Shown: positions 1-7,757, numbered from the stretch's first letter. The stretch is 34,478 nt of DNA from an uncultured Clostridia bacterium (GCA_937916395.1 CALFTN010000011.1:1-34478), one strand, 5' to 3'. The notes: generated from the letters alone by a model not told the origin. A program made the numbers and translations.

Positions 1-160
1 CTCTAATCCAGAATTTACATCAAGTGTAATTACAGCTTATGCAAGAGCAGCTTATCGCCTTAATAAAGAGGGTGAAAGCGGTTGTAAAACTGTGTTTGAT
101 ATTGCACCAAAATATCTTTCTGTTAAGTCAAATGAAGAACTCAGAGCAAGCTTGCTTTGA
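1..160 (+). CDS. ddh: meso-diaminopimelate D-dehydrogenase, C-terminal fragment
   Basis: Only the last 52 codons are inside the window (frame from base 2, TGA at 158-160). The enzyme makes meso-diaminopimelate from tetrahydrodipicolinate with ammonia and NADPH, the one-step branch to lysine and peptidoglycan, in the cytoplasm. The visible end reads NPEFTSSVITAYARAAYRL, then GESGCKTVFDIAPKYLS. I recognise this as the Ddh C-terminus, matching the family pattern of a helix with AxGRAAxR, then G(Q/E)SGAxTVxDIxPxxLS. The catalytic and NADPH-binding parts lie upstream of the window. The neighbour at 629 is a peptidase for DAP-containing peptides, so the two may both serve DAP metabolism. The identification rests on a short stretch recognised from memory. 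Confidence 0.8.
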   Translation, partial: SNPEFTSSVITAYARAAYRLNKEGESGCKTVFDIAPKYLSVKSNEELRASLL

Positions 161-185
161 TTGAATGTAGAATGCAGGATTTCGG

Positions 186-200
186 AAATGCTACGCATTT
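186..200 (+). terminator. weak hairpin after ddh
   Basis: AAATGC-TAC-GCATTT forms a 6-bp stem 26 bases after the ddh stop. It is followed by an AT-rich stretch (GATTATATTT) but no proper U-run, so it is at best a weak terminator. Confidence 0.3.
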
Positions 201-213
201 GATTATATTTATA

Positions 214-260
214 GTTGTAAATAGATTTTAATAATAATTTTTGGTTGACAATAGATTTTA
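214..260 (+). repeat. 17-bp direct repeat spanning a -35 box
   Basis: GTTGTAAATAGATTTTA (214-230) and GTTGACAATAGATTTTA (244-260) differ at two bases and are spaced 30 bp apart. The second copy contains the TTGACA -35 box of the small-RNA promoter. The first carries TTGTAA at the same place and looks like a decayed duplicate. Confidence 0.6.
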
Positions 261-273
261 GTTGTAGTATATT
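245..273 (+). promoter_or_regulatory. sigma-A promoter for the small RNA at about 280
   Basis: TTGACA (245-250), a 17-base spacer and TATATT (268-273) predict a start near 280. No open reading frame follows before the terminator at 330-369, so the product is a short RNA. Confidence 0.75.
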
Positions 274-279
274 ATAAAT

Positions 280-369
280 GAACAAGGAACTATCCGATAG
301 ACGGTTAGCTCCCGTTTGGCAATAATTTAGATAATCGCCTTATGTGAGAGTCAGGCGATTATCTTTTTT
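280..369 (+). ncRNA. predicted small RNA, candidate type I antitoxin
   Basis: A consensus promoter and an intrinsic terminator 50-90 bases later define a transcript of about 90 nt without a credible ORF. Its 3' hairpin overlaps the last codons and the 3' end of an oppositely transcribed 25-codon hydrophobic ORF (359-436). The two RNAs would therefore be complementary over their terminator regions, the geometry of par/Fst-type and TxpA-type type I toxin-antitoxin loci. The exact 5' end is inferred from the promoter. No Rfam family could be assigned by eye. Confidence 0.55.
330..369 (+). terminator. terminator of the small RNA, shared with the opposing toxin mRNA
   Basis: GATAATCGCCT (330-340) pairs perfectly with AGGCGATTATC (353-363) and is followed by TTTTTT on the + strand. 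The minus-strand copy has a much poorer U-run. The stem overlaps the stop codon of the minus-strand peptide. Confidence 0.85.
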
Positions 370-436
370 CTTTTATGACAAGGATATAACCAGTGCAAAC
401 AACTATAAATAAGATTGCTCCAATTATGTATTCCAT
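359..436 (-). CDS. 25-aa hydrophobic peptide, candidate type I toxin
   Basis: The minus-strand ATG at 436 opens a 25-codon frame ending in TAA at 359-361. The peptide has a short MEY start, one hydrophobic stretch (roughly residues 4-21, including IIGAILFIVV) and a basic tail ending IKEKR. It could span a membrane once, as Fst/TxpA/BsrG-type toxins do. A strong ribosome site (AAAGGAGTG) sits 6 bases before ATG. The upstream leader has a CTTTTTC stretch that can pair with GAAAGG and mask it. A promoter (TTGAAT-17-TATAAT, 532-560) lies about 90 bases upstream. The sequence does not match any toxin family I can name, so the toxin role is inferred from size, composition and the antisense RNA arrangement. 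Confidence 0.55.
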   Translation of the reverse strand: MEYIIGAILFIVVCTGYILVIKEKR

Positions 437-531
437 TGACATCACTCCTTTCACCTTGAAAAAGGCTTGGGAGCGAGATTTAACCGCCTACCGTTTGAGG
501 ATAGTTCCAAGGGAGATTAACTCCGTGAATT

Positions 532-560
532 ATTATACAATAAACTAAAAATAAATTCAA
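532..560 (-). promoter_or_regulatory. sigma-A promoter for the 25-aa peptide mRNA
   Basis: On the minus strand TTGAAT (560-555), a 17-base spacer and TATAAT (537-532) predict a start near 525. This leaves a leader of about 90 nt before the peptide ATG. Confidence 0.7.
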
Positions 561-628
561 TACCGAAAGAACAAAAATTCTGTTATAAATTAAGTTTTCA
601 TTAATATAAATATCAATGGGTGATATAA

Positions 629-1906
629 ATGAAAATATTAAAACTTGGTAGTCGTGGTACGGATGTTTATATTCTACAGCTCGCATTAAATAGAGCTGAA
701 TATTTAAATGAAGAGCCTGATGGTGTTTTTGGTGCTCGAACACTTAACGCTGTTCTAAATCTTCAGGGAGATAATAATTTAAAACAAGATGGAATTGTTG
801 GTGTGCGTACATGGAATGCCTTGTTGCCTTATTTAAAGGGGTATATAATACATAAAGTTATGCGTGGCGATACCTTGTGGAAAATTTCTCAGGAGCATAA
901 TACAAGTGTTACCAGAATTTTAAGAGCAAATCCAAATATAAATCCTGATAATTTACGAATTGGTTCAAATTTAATTGTACCGTTTTCATTTATGGTGGTG
1001 CCTACAAATGTACCTTATACCTATCAATTGCTCATATTCATTCTTGAAGGATTAGAGGTGAGATATCCATTCTTGATGGGCGGAGCCATCGGTAGAAGTG
1101 TAATGGGTAAAAATATTCCTGTTATGAAGATTGGTAATGGCACAACAGAAGTCTTTTATAATGCCTCTCACCATGCTAACGAGTGGCTTACAACACCGGT
1201 GCTTTTAAAATTTCTTGAGGAATATGCTGAAAGTTATATTAGTGGAGAGGATATTTTTAATACCAGTTCCAAAACACTTTATAACAAAGCAAGTTTATAT
1301 ATTGTGCCTATGGTTAATCCTGATGGAGTGGATTTGGTTAATGGGGTAGTTCCTAATGGAGTTTTTTTAGAAAAGGCTATAAGATTATCGCAAAATTATC
1401 CTAATATATCATATCCTAATGGTTGGAAAGCCAACATAAATGGTGTTGATTTGAATTTGCAATATCCAGCAAATTGGGAAAGAGCAAAAGAAATTAAATT
1501 TTCACAAGGCTTTACACTTCCTGGCCCAAGAGATTATGTTGGAACAGAACCATTAATGGAACCAGAGGTGCGTGCTGTTTATACCTTTACAAGAAATCAC
1601 GATTTTAAACTGACACTTTCTTATCACAGTCAAGGTGAAATCATTTATTGGAAATATTTAGATTTTGAGCCACAAAGCTCAAGAAGAATTGCTGAGTATT
1701 TTGGCGAAGTTAGTGGATACGCAGTTGAAGAAACACCTTATTCATCTGGCTTTGCAGGGTATAAAGACTGGTTTATAGAAACTTATGACCGACCAGGCTA
1801 CACTATAGAAATTGGAGTGGGAATGAGCCCATTACCACTTTCGCAATTCAATAAAATTTATAATGATAATATTGGTATTTTAGTTGGGGGAATAACTGAA
1901 ATATAA
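629..1906 (+). CDS. gamma-D-glutamyl-meso-DAP peptidase (M14, PG-binding + LysM)
   Basis: This is a zinc carboxypeptidase of family M14 that probably cleaves the gamma-D-Glu/meso-DAP bond of peptidoglycan stem peptides, like Lysinibacillus endopeptidase I. The order is a peptidoglycan-binding domain (residues 1-66), a LysM domain (about 72-118, IHKVMRGDTLWKISQEHN) and the M14 catalytic domain (about 130-425). Zinc ligands H182 and E185 (HHANEW), H333 (SYHSQG) and the catalytic E394 (YTIEIG) are present, as is GVDLNLQYP, typical of the DAP-peptide subgroup. There is no signal peptide, as in cytoplasmic or spore-associated relatives. The ATG is preceded by GGGTGA. No clear promoter is seen. The gene ends at a strong shared hairpin terminator. 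Its neighbour ddh also concerns DAP. Confidence 0.9.
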   Translation: MKILKLGSRGTDVYILQLALNRAEYLNEEPDGVFGARTLNAVLNLQGDNNLKQDGIVGVRTWNALLPYLKGYIIHKVMRGDTLWKISQEHNTSVTRILRANPNINPDNLRIGSNLIVPFSFMVVPTNVPYTYQLLIFILEGLEVRYPFLMGGAIGRSVMGKNIPVMKIGNGTTEVFYNASHHANEWLTTPVLLKFLEEYAESYISGEDIFNTSSKTLYNKASLYIVPMVNPDGVDLVNGVVPNGVFLEKAIRLSQNYPNISYPNGWKANINGVDLNLQYPANWERAKEIKFSQGFTLPGPRDYVGTEPLMEPEVRAVYTFTRNHDFKLTLSYHSQGEIIYWKYLDFEPQSSRRIAEYFGEVSGYAVEETPYSSGFAGYKDWFIETYDRPGYTIEIGVGMSPLPLSQFNKIYNDNIGILVGGITEI

Positions 1907-1909
1907 AAA

Positions 1910-1940
1910 AGAACTGGCTTGAAAAATTCAAGTCAGTTCT
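1910..1940. terminator. bidirectional terminator between convergent genes
   Basis: AGAACTGGCTTGAA and TTCAAGTCAGTTCT form a 14-bp stem with one G-U pair and a 3-base loop. The better U-run (TTTTTTA) is on the minus strand, terminating the glycerophosphodiesterase gene. Confidence 0.85.
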
Positions 1941-1956
1941 GTTATTTTGCTTCAGT

Positions 1957-2733
1957 TTATTTTACGCCACCGAAAATATCACTTTCTATATAATCAACAC
2001 CTAACATTCTGCAGAAGTTGAGAGCAAAGAGATTGTTTGCAGTCCAAAGACCAACCTTTAAACCTTTATCGTGGAATTCTTTAACCATCTCTTTTGTTGC
2101 TATTTTATAATCTGCATCAATATCAAAGCCGTAGTCAAAGCATCTTCTGTAATCGCCACATCCTTTGCCGTATGTGAGCATAATGTTAAGTTCAGGGAAT
2201 GCTTCGTGGGCTTTAATAAGATTATCAAATTCAAATGACTGAAGTGAACATTTTGATAAATCGTATTTTTCTTTTGCTAAATTAAAAAGGTTGTTAATCT
2301 GTTCGTCAGTCCAGTCACCTTTAAGCTCAATAAAACAAATCATATTACCTTGCTTGCAGATATCAATATATCTCTCAAATGTGCAAAGATAGCACACTTC
2401 GTCAGATTTATCGTTATATATAGGTTTCTGTGTTAATTCAACATATGTTGAGTCAGCAACAAGTAATTCTGTGCCATCCTGAAATTTAACTTCGTCGTTG
2501 TGGTTAACAACAAAAACTCCATCTTTTGTGATTCTTACATCAGTTTCAATACCACCAGAACCATTTTTTATAGCACTTATAAATGCAGCTTCTGTGTTGC
2601 CAGGGTGTTTGGCACTATGACCACGGTGCGCAATCATACAAATATCTTTATGTTTTTGTTCATTTGCTTTATGAATACCAAAAAGAGCAGCCGCACCAGC
2701 ACCAGCTGCTACTAATAATGCTTTACGTTTCAA
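1957..2733 (-). CDS. membrane-anchored glycerophosphodiester phosphodiesterase
   Basis: This GDPD-family enzyme hydrolyses glycerophosphodiesters to glycerol-3-phosphate and an alcohol. The N-terminus has KRK followed by a hydrophobic stretch (residues about 5-20) that reads as an uncleaved signal anchor, placing the enzyme outside the membrane. The TIM-barrel motifs are present: H36-R37 (AHRG), E48 (NTEAAF), E63 and D65 (GIETDVRITKDG) and H78 (VNHND), with the Glu of CFIELKG further on. At 258 aa it has normal family length. The start is TTG at 2733, chosen because AAGGAGG lies 7 bases before it and no ATG keeps the anchor. Its promoter overlaps the divergent one for the gene at 2855. Confidence 0.9.
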   Translation of the reverse strand: MKRKALLVAAGAGAAALFGIHKANEQKHKDICMIAHRGHSAKHPGNTEAAFISAIKNGSGGIETDVRITKDGVFVVNHNDEVKFQDGTELLVADSTYVELTQKPIYNDKSDEVCYLCTFERYIDICKQGNMICFIELKGDWTDEQINNLFNLAKEKYDLSKCSLQSFEFDNLIKAHEAFPELNIMLTYGKGCGDYRRCFDYGFDIDADYKIATKEMVKEFHDKGLKVGLWTANNLFALNFCRMLGVDYIESDIFGGVK

Positions 2734-2774
2734 TATAAGTCCTCCTTAAAACTTCCAATAATTAATGTAGTATA

Positions 2775-2803
2775 ATAATAACACTCTCAAATTCTATTGT
2801 CAA
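2775..2803 (-). promoter_or_regulatory. sigma-A promoter for the GDPD gene
   Basis: TTGACA (2803-2798), a 17-base spacer and TATTAT (2780-2775) sit on the minus strand. The -35 box overlaps the -35 box of the rightward promoter. Confidence 0.75.
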
Positions 2804-2825
2804 TAACGTCAATTTATGTTAAAAT
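2797..2825 (+). promoter_or_regulatory. sigma-A promoter for the YfcE-like gene
   Basis: TTGTCA (2797-2802), a 17-base spacer and TAAAAT (2820-2825) are followed by the start at 2855. The -35 box physically overlaps that of the divergent GDPD promoter, so the two cannot be bound by polymerase at once. Confidence 0.65.
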
Positions 2826-2854
2826 TTTAAAAAAAGTAATATCAGGGTGATTTT

Positions 2855-3424
2855 ATGAAACTTCTTATTGCATCAGATATTCACGGCTCGCAAAAATATT
2901 GTAACAGATTGGTTGAACAATATAAAAAAGAAGAGTGTGATAAATTGATTCTTTTGGGCGATATTCTATACCATGGTCCACGTAATGATTTGCCTGAGGA
3001 ATATAATCCAAAAGGTGTTATAGCCTTGCTCAACGCTATTAGCGATGAGGTGTTAAGTGTTCGTGGTAACTGTGAGGCAGAAGTAGACAATATGGTTTTG
3101 GATTTTGATGTCTTAGCAGAATATGCTATTCTTTATATTAAAAACAGGCTTGTTTTTCTTACACATGGTCACAAGTGGAACCCAAAGAATATGCCGAAGC
3201 TAAAGACGGGTGATATTCTTTTTAATGGTCATACACATGTGAGTAAAATAGAAAAAATCGGTGGTGTTTTATATGTGAACCCTGGCTCTGTTTCAATACC
3301 AAAAGAAGAAACACCGAGAGGGTATGTAATATTGACAGAAAATGAGGTAATACACAAAGCTTTGAACGGAAATATTCTAAAACAATATTCTTTACAAGAA
3401 GAAAACGAACAAAGTGTCGAATAA
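2855..3424 (+). CDS. YfcE/MJ0936-type metallophosphodiesterase
   Basis: This is a calcineurin-like phosphoesterase of the YfcE group, a two-metal cytoplasmic phosphodiesterase acting on small phosphodiesters. Metal ligands are visible in the usual order: D8 and H10 (SDIHG), D36 (LLGDILYHGP), N72 (VRGNCE), H104 (THGH), H126 and H128 (NGHTH). The length of 189 aa fits the family. GGGTGA lies before the ATG. It shares a promoter region with the divergent GDPD gene, which also acts on phosphodiesters, but a joint role is only a guess. The short acidic C-terminal tail overlaps the terminator stem. Confidence 0.9.
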   Translation: MKLLIASDIHGSQKYCNRLVEQYKKEECDKLILLGDILYHGPRNDLPEEYNPKGVIALLNAISDEVLSVRGNCEAEVDNMVLDFDVLAEYAILYIKNRLVFLTHGHKWNPKNMPKLKTGDILFNGHTHVSKIEKIGGVLYVNPGSVSIPKEETPRGYVILTENEVIHKALNGNILKQYSLQEENEQSVE

Positions 3425-3442
3425 ATCGACACTTTTCTTTGT
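3411..3442 (+). terminator. intrinsic terminator overlapping a stop codon
   Basis: AAAGTGTCGA (3411-3420) pairs with TCGACACTTT (3426-3435), followed by a T-rich run. The stop codon of the phosphodiesterase lies in the loop. Confidence 0.85.
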
Positions 3443-3548
3443 TTTGTAGAAGATAACTAAAACCGATTGACTAAAAAGAAAAAATATGTTTAAATTGTAA
3501 CGTGTATAATAAATAATTTATACCATTGTATTTAGAGGAGGCAAATTT

Positions 3549-5543
3549 ATGAAGAAAAAACGCCAGGAAAAACAAAGAAGTATCGGCTACGTAATGGCTC
3601 GTATGGGTTTCCTTATGGTTATTGTTGGTATGGTGTGGATTTCTATTATTGCAATAGCATCAAACTTTATAGCAACTAAAAACCTTGTTTCTGAGGAGCT
3701 TCTTAGTGTTGCTTCAACTGCATCAAGAAGTGTTCAGTGGGAATTACAATCCTATATCAATTTAGCTGAGGCGATTGCTACAGATTCATATCTTGTATCT
3801 GGTGAGCATTCTGCACAGGAAAAACAGTCTCACATAGCTGAAAAAGCAGCATCACACGGCTTGCTCGGCGGTGATATGCTTGATACTAGTGGTATTGGTT
3901 TGGATGGAACAGATTACAGTGCATCAGAATCATTTCAAAAAGCTTTAGGTGGCGAAGTGTTTGTTTCAGTTCCAACAGATGTTGGTAATGGTACAAAAAT
4001 GATGTTTATCGCTGCTCCTATTTGGGCAAATGGTGTTGAAGGTTCTAATGTAGTGGGTGTTATTTATCTTATTCCATCTCCCACAGTTTTAGACGATATT
4101 GTTAAATCTATAAAATCAAGTGCAAATGGTATTACAAATATTCTTGATAATACTGGTGCTGTTATAGCAACCTCTGCAGTAACAGAAGAGGGTGAAGCAA
4201 AAGAAGAAACTGAAGTTACAGTTAATGCTTCTGAATCAGAAATGGCTACATATATGGAGCTTAATGCTCGTATGATTTCTGGTGAAAGTGGCTCTGAAAC
4301 ATATGATTTTGGTGGCAAATCTTACTTTACAGCTTATGCACCTATTGCAGGTACAAATGGCTGGTCTATAGCTTTAACTTCACCTTATGCTGATTTCTTA
4401 AGTAGTGTTGCTACAGTTTCGCTTATAATTTTTGCTTGTATTATTGCTATTGGTCTTTTTGCACTTTATATTGCAAACAGACTTGGTAAGAAAATTGGCG
4501 CTCCAATGAGCCTTTGTACAGCAATCATCAATGGTATTGGCATTGGTGATTTTAGTAAAGAAGCTCCTGTTGTCAAGAGAAAAGACGAAACAAGACTTCT
4601 TGCAGAGGCTACCGGTAAGGCAATTCACGAATTAAAAGAAATCGTTTATGATGTTACACGTGTTCTCAGCGCAGTTGCTGATGGTGATTTAACAGTTGAT
4701 GTTGACGAAAAAGCAGAAATGTATGTTGGTGATTATAAAGAAATTTATGAATCACTCAAGAGTATAAAAACAAGCCTTCAGGCTACAATGGAACAAATAG
4801 ATACAGCAGCAGAGCAAGTTACATCTGGTTCAGAGCAAGTTTCTATTGGTGCTTCTAACCTTTCAGAAGGTTCTACAAGCCAGGCTTCTTCAGTTGCTCA
4901 GTTAGCTTCAAATATCCGTACAATAGCAGATTTGATTAATGCAAATGCTGATGATGCAGCAAATGCTTCTGGCTTAACTAACAAAGCTGGTCAGGCAATG
5001 GGTGATGCTAATGTTTCAATGGAGAGTCTTGTTACAGCAATGAATGAAATTGCAGAGCTTTCAGAAGAAATTAAGAAGATTAATAAGACTATTGAAGATA
5101 TTGCATTCCAGACAAATATTCTTGCACTTAACGCTGCAGTTGAAGCAGCAAGAGCAGGTGCTGCTGGTAAGGGCTTTGCAGTTGTTGCTGACGAAGTTAG
5201 AAACCTTGCAGGTAAATCACAAGAAGCTGCAAAGAGCACAACAGAGCTTATTGAAAATACAGTTCTTGCAATTCAAAAGGGTAATGAATTAGTTGCAGAT
5301 GTGGCAACTAAGATGAGCGATGTTTCAGCTTCTGCTGGTGCAGTTGCTCAGATTAATGGTAAGATTTCTGAAGAAAGTAAAAACACCGCAATTTCTATTA
5401 ATGAAATTACTGTTGGTATTGACCAGATTTCAAATATTGTTCAGACTAACTCGGCAACTAGCCAACAATCTGCAGCTGCTGCAGAAGAACTTGCTGGTCA
5501 GGCTAATACACTTAAAAATCTTATTGAGGCATTTAAATATTAA
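3549..5543 (+). CDS. methyl-accepting chemotaxis protein
   Basis: This is a transmembrane chemoreceptor that would signal through CheW/CheA. TM1 is at about residues 13-40, an extracellular sensor of about 245 residues follows (dCache-like by length and its FxxAxxGxxxVSxP pattern), and TM2 is at about 288-308. A HAMP-like segment and a second HAMP-like repeat (ending near 410) lead into the MCP signalling domain. Its conserved hairpin tip is at about 506-555 (EDIAFQTNILALNAAVEAAR, then GFAVVADEVRNLA). The length of 664 aa is typical. The ribosome site is GAGGAGG. The ligand is unknown. No other motility gene is in the window, so it is an orphan receptor gene. A weak TTGACT/TAAATT pair at 3467-3496 may be its promoter. 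Confidence 0.95.
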   Translation: MKKKRQEKQRSIGYVMARMGFLMVIVGMVWISIIAIASNFIATKNLVSEELLSVASTASRSVQWELQSYINLAEAIATDSYLVSGEHSAQEKQSHIAEKAASHGLLGGDMLDTSGIGLDGTDYSASESFQKALGGEVFVSVPTDVGNGTKMMFIAAPIWANGVEGSNVVGVIYLIPSPTVLDDIVKSIKSSANGITNILDNTGAVIATSAVTEEGEAKEETEVTVNASESEMATYMELNARMISGESGSETYDFGGKSYFTAYAPIAGTNGWSIALTSPYADFLSSVATVSLIIFACIIAIGLFALYIANRLGKKIGAPMSLCTAIINGIGIGDFSKEAPVVKRKDETRLLAEATGKAIHELKEIVYDVTRVLSAVADGDLTVDVDEKAEMYVGDYKEIYESLKSIKTSLQATMEQIDTAAEQVTSGSEQVSIGASNLSEGSTSQASSVAQLASNIRTIADLINANADDAANASGLTNKAGQAMGDANVSMESLVTAMNEIAELSEEIKKINKTIEDIAFQTNILALNAAVEAARAGAAGKGFAVVADEVRNLAGKSQEAAKSTTELIENTVLAIQKGNELVADVATKMSDVSASAGAVAQINGKISEESKNTAISINEITVGIDQISNIVQTNSATSQQSAAAAEELAGQANTLKNLIEAFKY

Positions 5544-5556
5544 TTTAGTCAATAAA

Positions 5557-5587
5557 AAGTCGGTAGTAAAACTACCGGCTTTTTTTA
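5557..5587. terminator. bidirectional terminator between MCP and the ClpX-like operon
   Basis: AAGTCGGTAGT and ACTACCGGCTT pair with one G-U and a 3-base loop. TTTTTTT follows on the + strand and TTTTTATTG on the minus strand. The stem overlaps the last codon and stop of the leftward gene. Confidence 0.9.
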
Positions 5588-7062
5588 TCTTCGTATGGAG
5601 TATAGTTTTTTCTTATTGTTGAGATTTGTTTTTTAAGGAGAACTTTTACATTTTTCTGGTTACAACTACTAAAGAGTGCGTAATAGCTTCTGAATTCGTT
5701 GTAGCGTTTTTCAGGACATTTATTAGACTTACTAGACATTATTCTGTCGAAGAGCGAAGTTTCAGTATCAGAAGTTTTTGGGTCGAAGGTTGTATCTGCA
5801 AGCTTCGAAAAGGAGGATAACTGAAAGTCGCTGTCTGGTTGGAATTCAAATATATACTGAAGGCATGTGGCTAAGAAATATTGAACGGTCATTTCTTCTT
5901 CAGGCGTGATGTTACCAGTGAAGGTCATAAGGTATCTTACAAAGCTATTAACATCGGCAGATGAATTAACATATTTTCTGAATGAATCGTTTCTTTCCTC
6001 TGCCTTATTGAGCCTTTCGGTGAGCTCGAAAATTGTTTGGTTTTCTTTCTTTTTAGCGTGATAGTATTTTGGAGCGAGAGTGTTACTTTTAACTGTTAAA
6101 GTGATGCTTGTTATGGTCGGGTCAGAATCCACGTCTGAAAAAGAAGGGGAGAGTGCATTTTGTAAAATAGTACCTACAGCTCTTGCCCCTGTGTTGAGCT
6201 CGGTTGCCATTTCTGCAATTTTTTCACAAGCTTTTGAGTCAATATTTAATTTTACATCAGAAATTTTAAAAAGCTCGGCATATTTTTCTATATAAGAGCC
6301 CTTTGGAAATTTTAAAAGTGCTGTAAAATCTTCTTTTGTAAGTGGTGGAATGTAGTGAATAGCGCCTATTCTGCCTAAAAGCTCACTATTGAAGCCGTAT
6401 TCTCTTATGTCATCTAAGGTTGCATATTTTAAATACTCGTTATCATCTTCATTTATAGTGTTGTTAACAAACCCAATTGTGTTTCTGCCTTTTTTACGTT
6501 CTTTAATTATATCATCAAGTCCGTCGAATGCTCCTGAGAAGATAAAGAGCATTTTACTTGTGTCTATAAAATCGGTTCGGCTGGTTCCTAAATCGCACGA
6601 AATTCCTTTGCCTTCAATAACCTGTAATAAGTTAAATTGTGGGTTGGAGGTTTCGTTTGGCCTGAATTTCATTTTGCAGAATTCATCAATTATTACTATA
6701 CTGCTGCTGAATTTTTCTTCGTCAGGGCAAGCTTGCTTGGCTAAACTAAAAAGCTGACTTAAGGTTGTGCCCTTGTACCCCTCAGGACTTAATGCGCTGG
6801 AGTCTATTGTGAATACATTAAGACCTGCCACATCGGCTAAGGATTTTATTAAGTGTGATTTACCGCAACCCGTTCTTGCTAAAACTAACAAAGAACTGTT
6901 TGGTAATGAATCGGGGGATACACCTGACTCTATTGCGACAAGCTTTCTTAAATGAAGCGTAATTAGAGAAGCGAGTTTGTCTAAGGTTTCTTTCTGAGTT
7001 TCGAGTGGAACAATTTTTTTAGAGGCTTTTTTTATGAGAGTTTCTTTGGAGATATACTTCAT
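5572..7062 (-). CDS. ClpX-like AAA+ unfoldase with a novel C-terminal domain
   Basis: Residues about 15-325 follow ClpX block by block. Walker A is ARTGCGKS (K68), the pore loop is GYKG (Y96), Walker B is IVIIDE (D126, E127), and the sensor-1 region is MLFIFSGAFDGLDDII. The IGF tripeptide at 196-198 is the loop ClpX uses to dock on ClpP. The box VII arginine is R231 (LLGRIG) and sensor 2 is TGARAVGTIL (R294). The N-terminal zinc-binding domain of ClpX is absent. The C-terminal third (about 356-492) is instead a helical domain that aligns without gaps over its first 60 residues to the two small proteins encoded just upstream in the same operon. An ATP-driven unfoldase or remodeller feeding ClpP or acting alone is inferred. 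No ClpP gene is in the window. It is the last gene of the operon and has a GAAAGGAG ribosome site. Confidence 0.85.
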   Translation of the reverse strand: MKYISKETLIKKASKKIVPLETQKETLDKLASLITLHLRKLVAIESGVSPDSLPNSSLLVLARTGCGKSHLIKSLADVAGLNVFTIDSSALSPEGYKGTTLSQLFSLAKQACPDEEKFSSSIVIIDEFCKMKFRPNETSNPQFNLLQVIEGKGISCDLGTSRTDFIDTSKMLFIFSGAFDGLDDIIKERKKGRNTIGFVNNTINEDDNEYLKYATLDDIREYGFNSELLGRIGAIHYIPPLTKEDFTALLKFPKGSYIEKYAELFKISDVKLNIDSKACEKIAEMATELNTGARAVGTILQNALSPSFSDVDSDPTITSITLTVKSNTLAPKYYHAKKKENQTIFELTERLNKAEERNDSFRKYVNSSADVNSFVRYLMTFTGNITPEEEMTVQYFLATCLQYIFEFQPDSDFQLSSFSKLADTTFDPKTSDTETSLFDRIMSSKSNKCPEKRYNEFRSYYALFSSCNQKNVKVLLKKQISTIRKNYTPYEDKKSR

Positions 7063-7106
7063 ATTTCTCGCTCCTTTCAGGTGTTTTTTTATTTAGTTAA
7101 GACAAT

Positions 7107-7724
7107 TTATTCTGCCTTGTATGGCGTGTATTTCACTGATATTTTTAAAACGTTCTTGAGAATCATTCCTGGCGTTTTCTCATTTTTATAGATGCAAAAA
7201 CGGTCGTAATATAATATTAAATCTGAGTTGCTTTGGTCTGTGTTTTCTTCTAAATGGCCTTTTATGAAGAAATCAAAGAGTGAGTCTTTATATTCCTTTT
7301 TTGTTGTGTCATCTCTTAACATAATAGCTAAGAAAACGAGGTTTTCTAAGTTACATTCTTCCTCTGGCGAGGTTTTTATTGTGTAGCTTATAGCCGTTTG
7401 TAAAAAGTAGAAGAGCACCAATTCGTCTTCTGGTGAAAGCTTTTTTAATGGCTTCATTAGATGAGTTATGAATTTATCTGCTTCAGTCGGTGTTTTGGTA
7501 TATTCAAGGAAAGATTTTGTAAAAAGCTTTTTATCGACTGATTTGATTTTATCTTCTACAGTTTTTAGAAAACGTAAAACCTCGTCGGAAAAGGATTTAC
7601 GATTAACAAACTCCTCAGAAGCTGATTCCTGATAACCACCATTATCGTTATTAATCTCGATTTGTAATTCAAGCGGGAGTTCTGAGTAATTGTAAAAAGG
7701 AAAACTGTTTCGGGTGACTCTCAT
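7107..7724 (-). CDS. stand-alone partner protein sharing the ClpX-like C-terminal domain
   Basis: This is a 205-aa soluble protein of unknown function. Residues 1-65 are a polar, charged, probably flexible region. Residues about 71-203 match the C-terminal domain of the ClpX-like protein and the neighbour at 7758. Shared features are F-x-x-Y, then F-(I/V)-x-x-L, the P-(E/D)-(E/D)-E block (LSPEDELVLFYFLQTAISYT), then PEEE, SLFDFF and a C-terminal YTPY. The pattern also resembles the all-alpha domain of VirD4/TraG conjugative coupling proteins as I remember it. It lies between the other two genes with gaps of 33 and 44 bp and has its own GAAAGGAG site. An adaptor or substrate-recruiting role for the unfoldase is inferred only from the shared domain. 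Confidence 0.75.
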   Translation of the reverse strand: MRVTRNSFPFYNYSELPLELQIEINNDNGGYQESASEEFVNRKSFSDEVLRFLKTVEDKIKSVDKKLFTKSFLEYTKTPTEADKFITHLMKPLKKLSPEDELVLFYFLQTAISYTIKTSPEEECNLENLVFLAIMLRDDTTKKEYKDSLFDFFIKGHLEENTDQSNSDLILYYDRFCIYKNEKTPGMILKNVLKISVKYTPYKAE

Positions 7725-7757
7725 ATTTACTGCTCCTTTCGTTGTAGTTTAAATTGT

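Noticed and set aside
480..743. 87-codon minus-strand frame overlapping the peptidase start
   Set aside because: It runs antisense to the conserved peptidoglycan-binding domain, has no ribosome site or recognisable product, and overlaps the peptide promoter.
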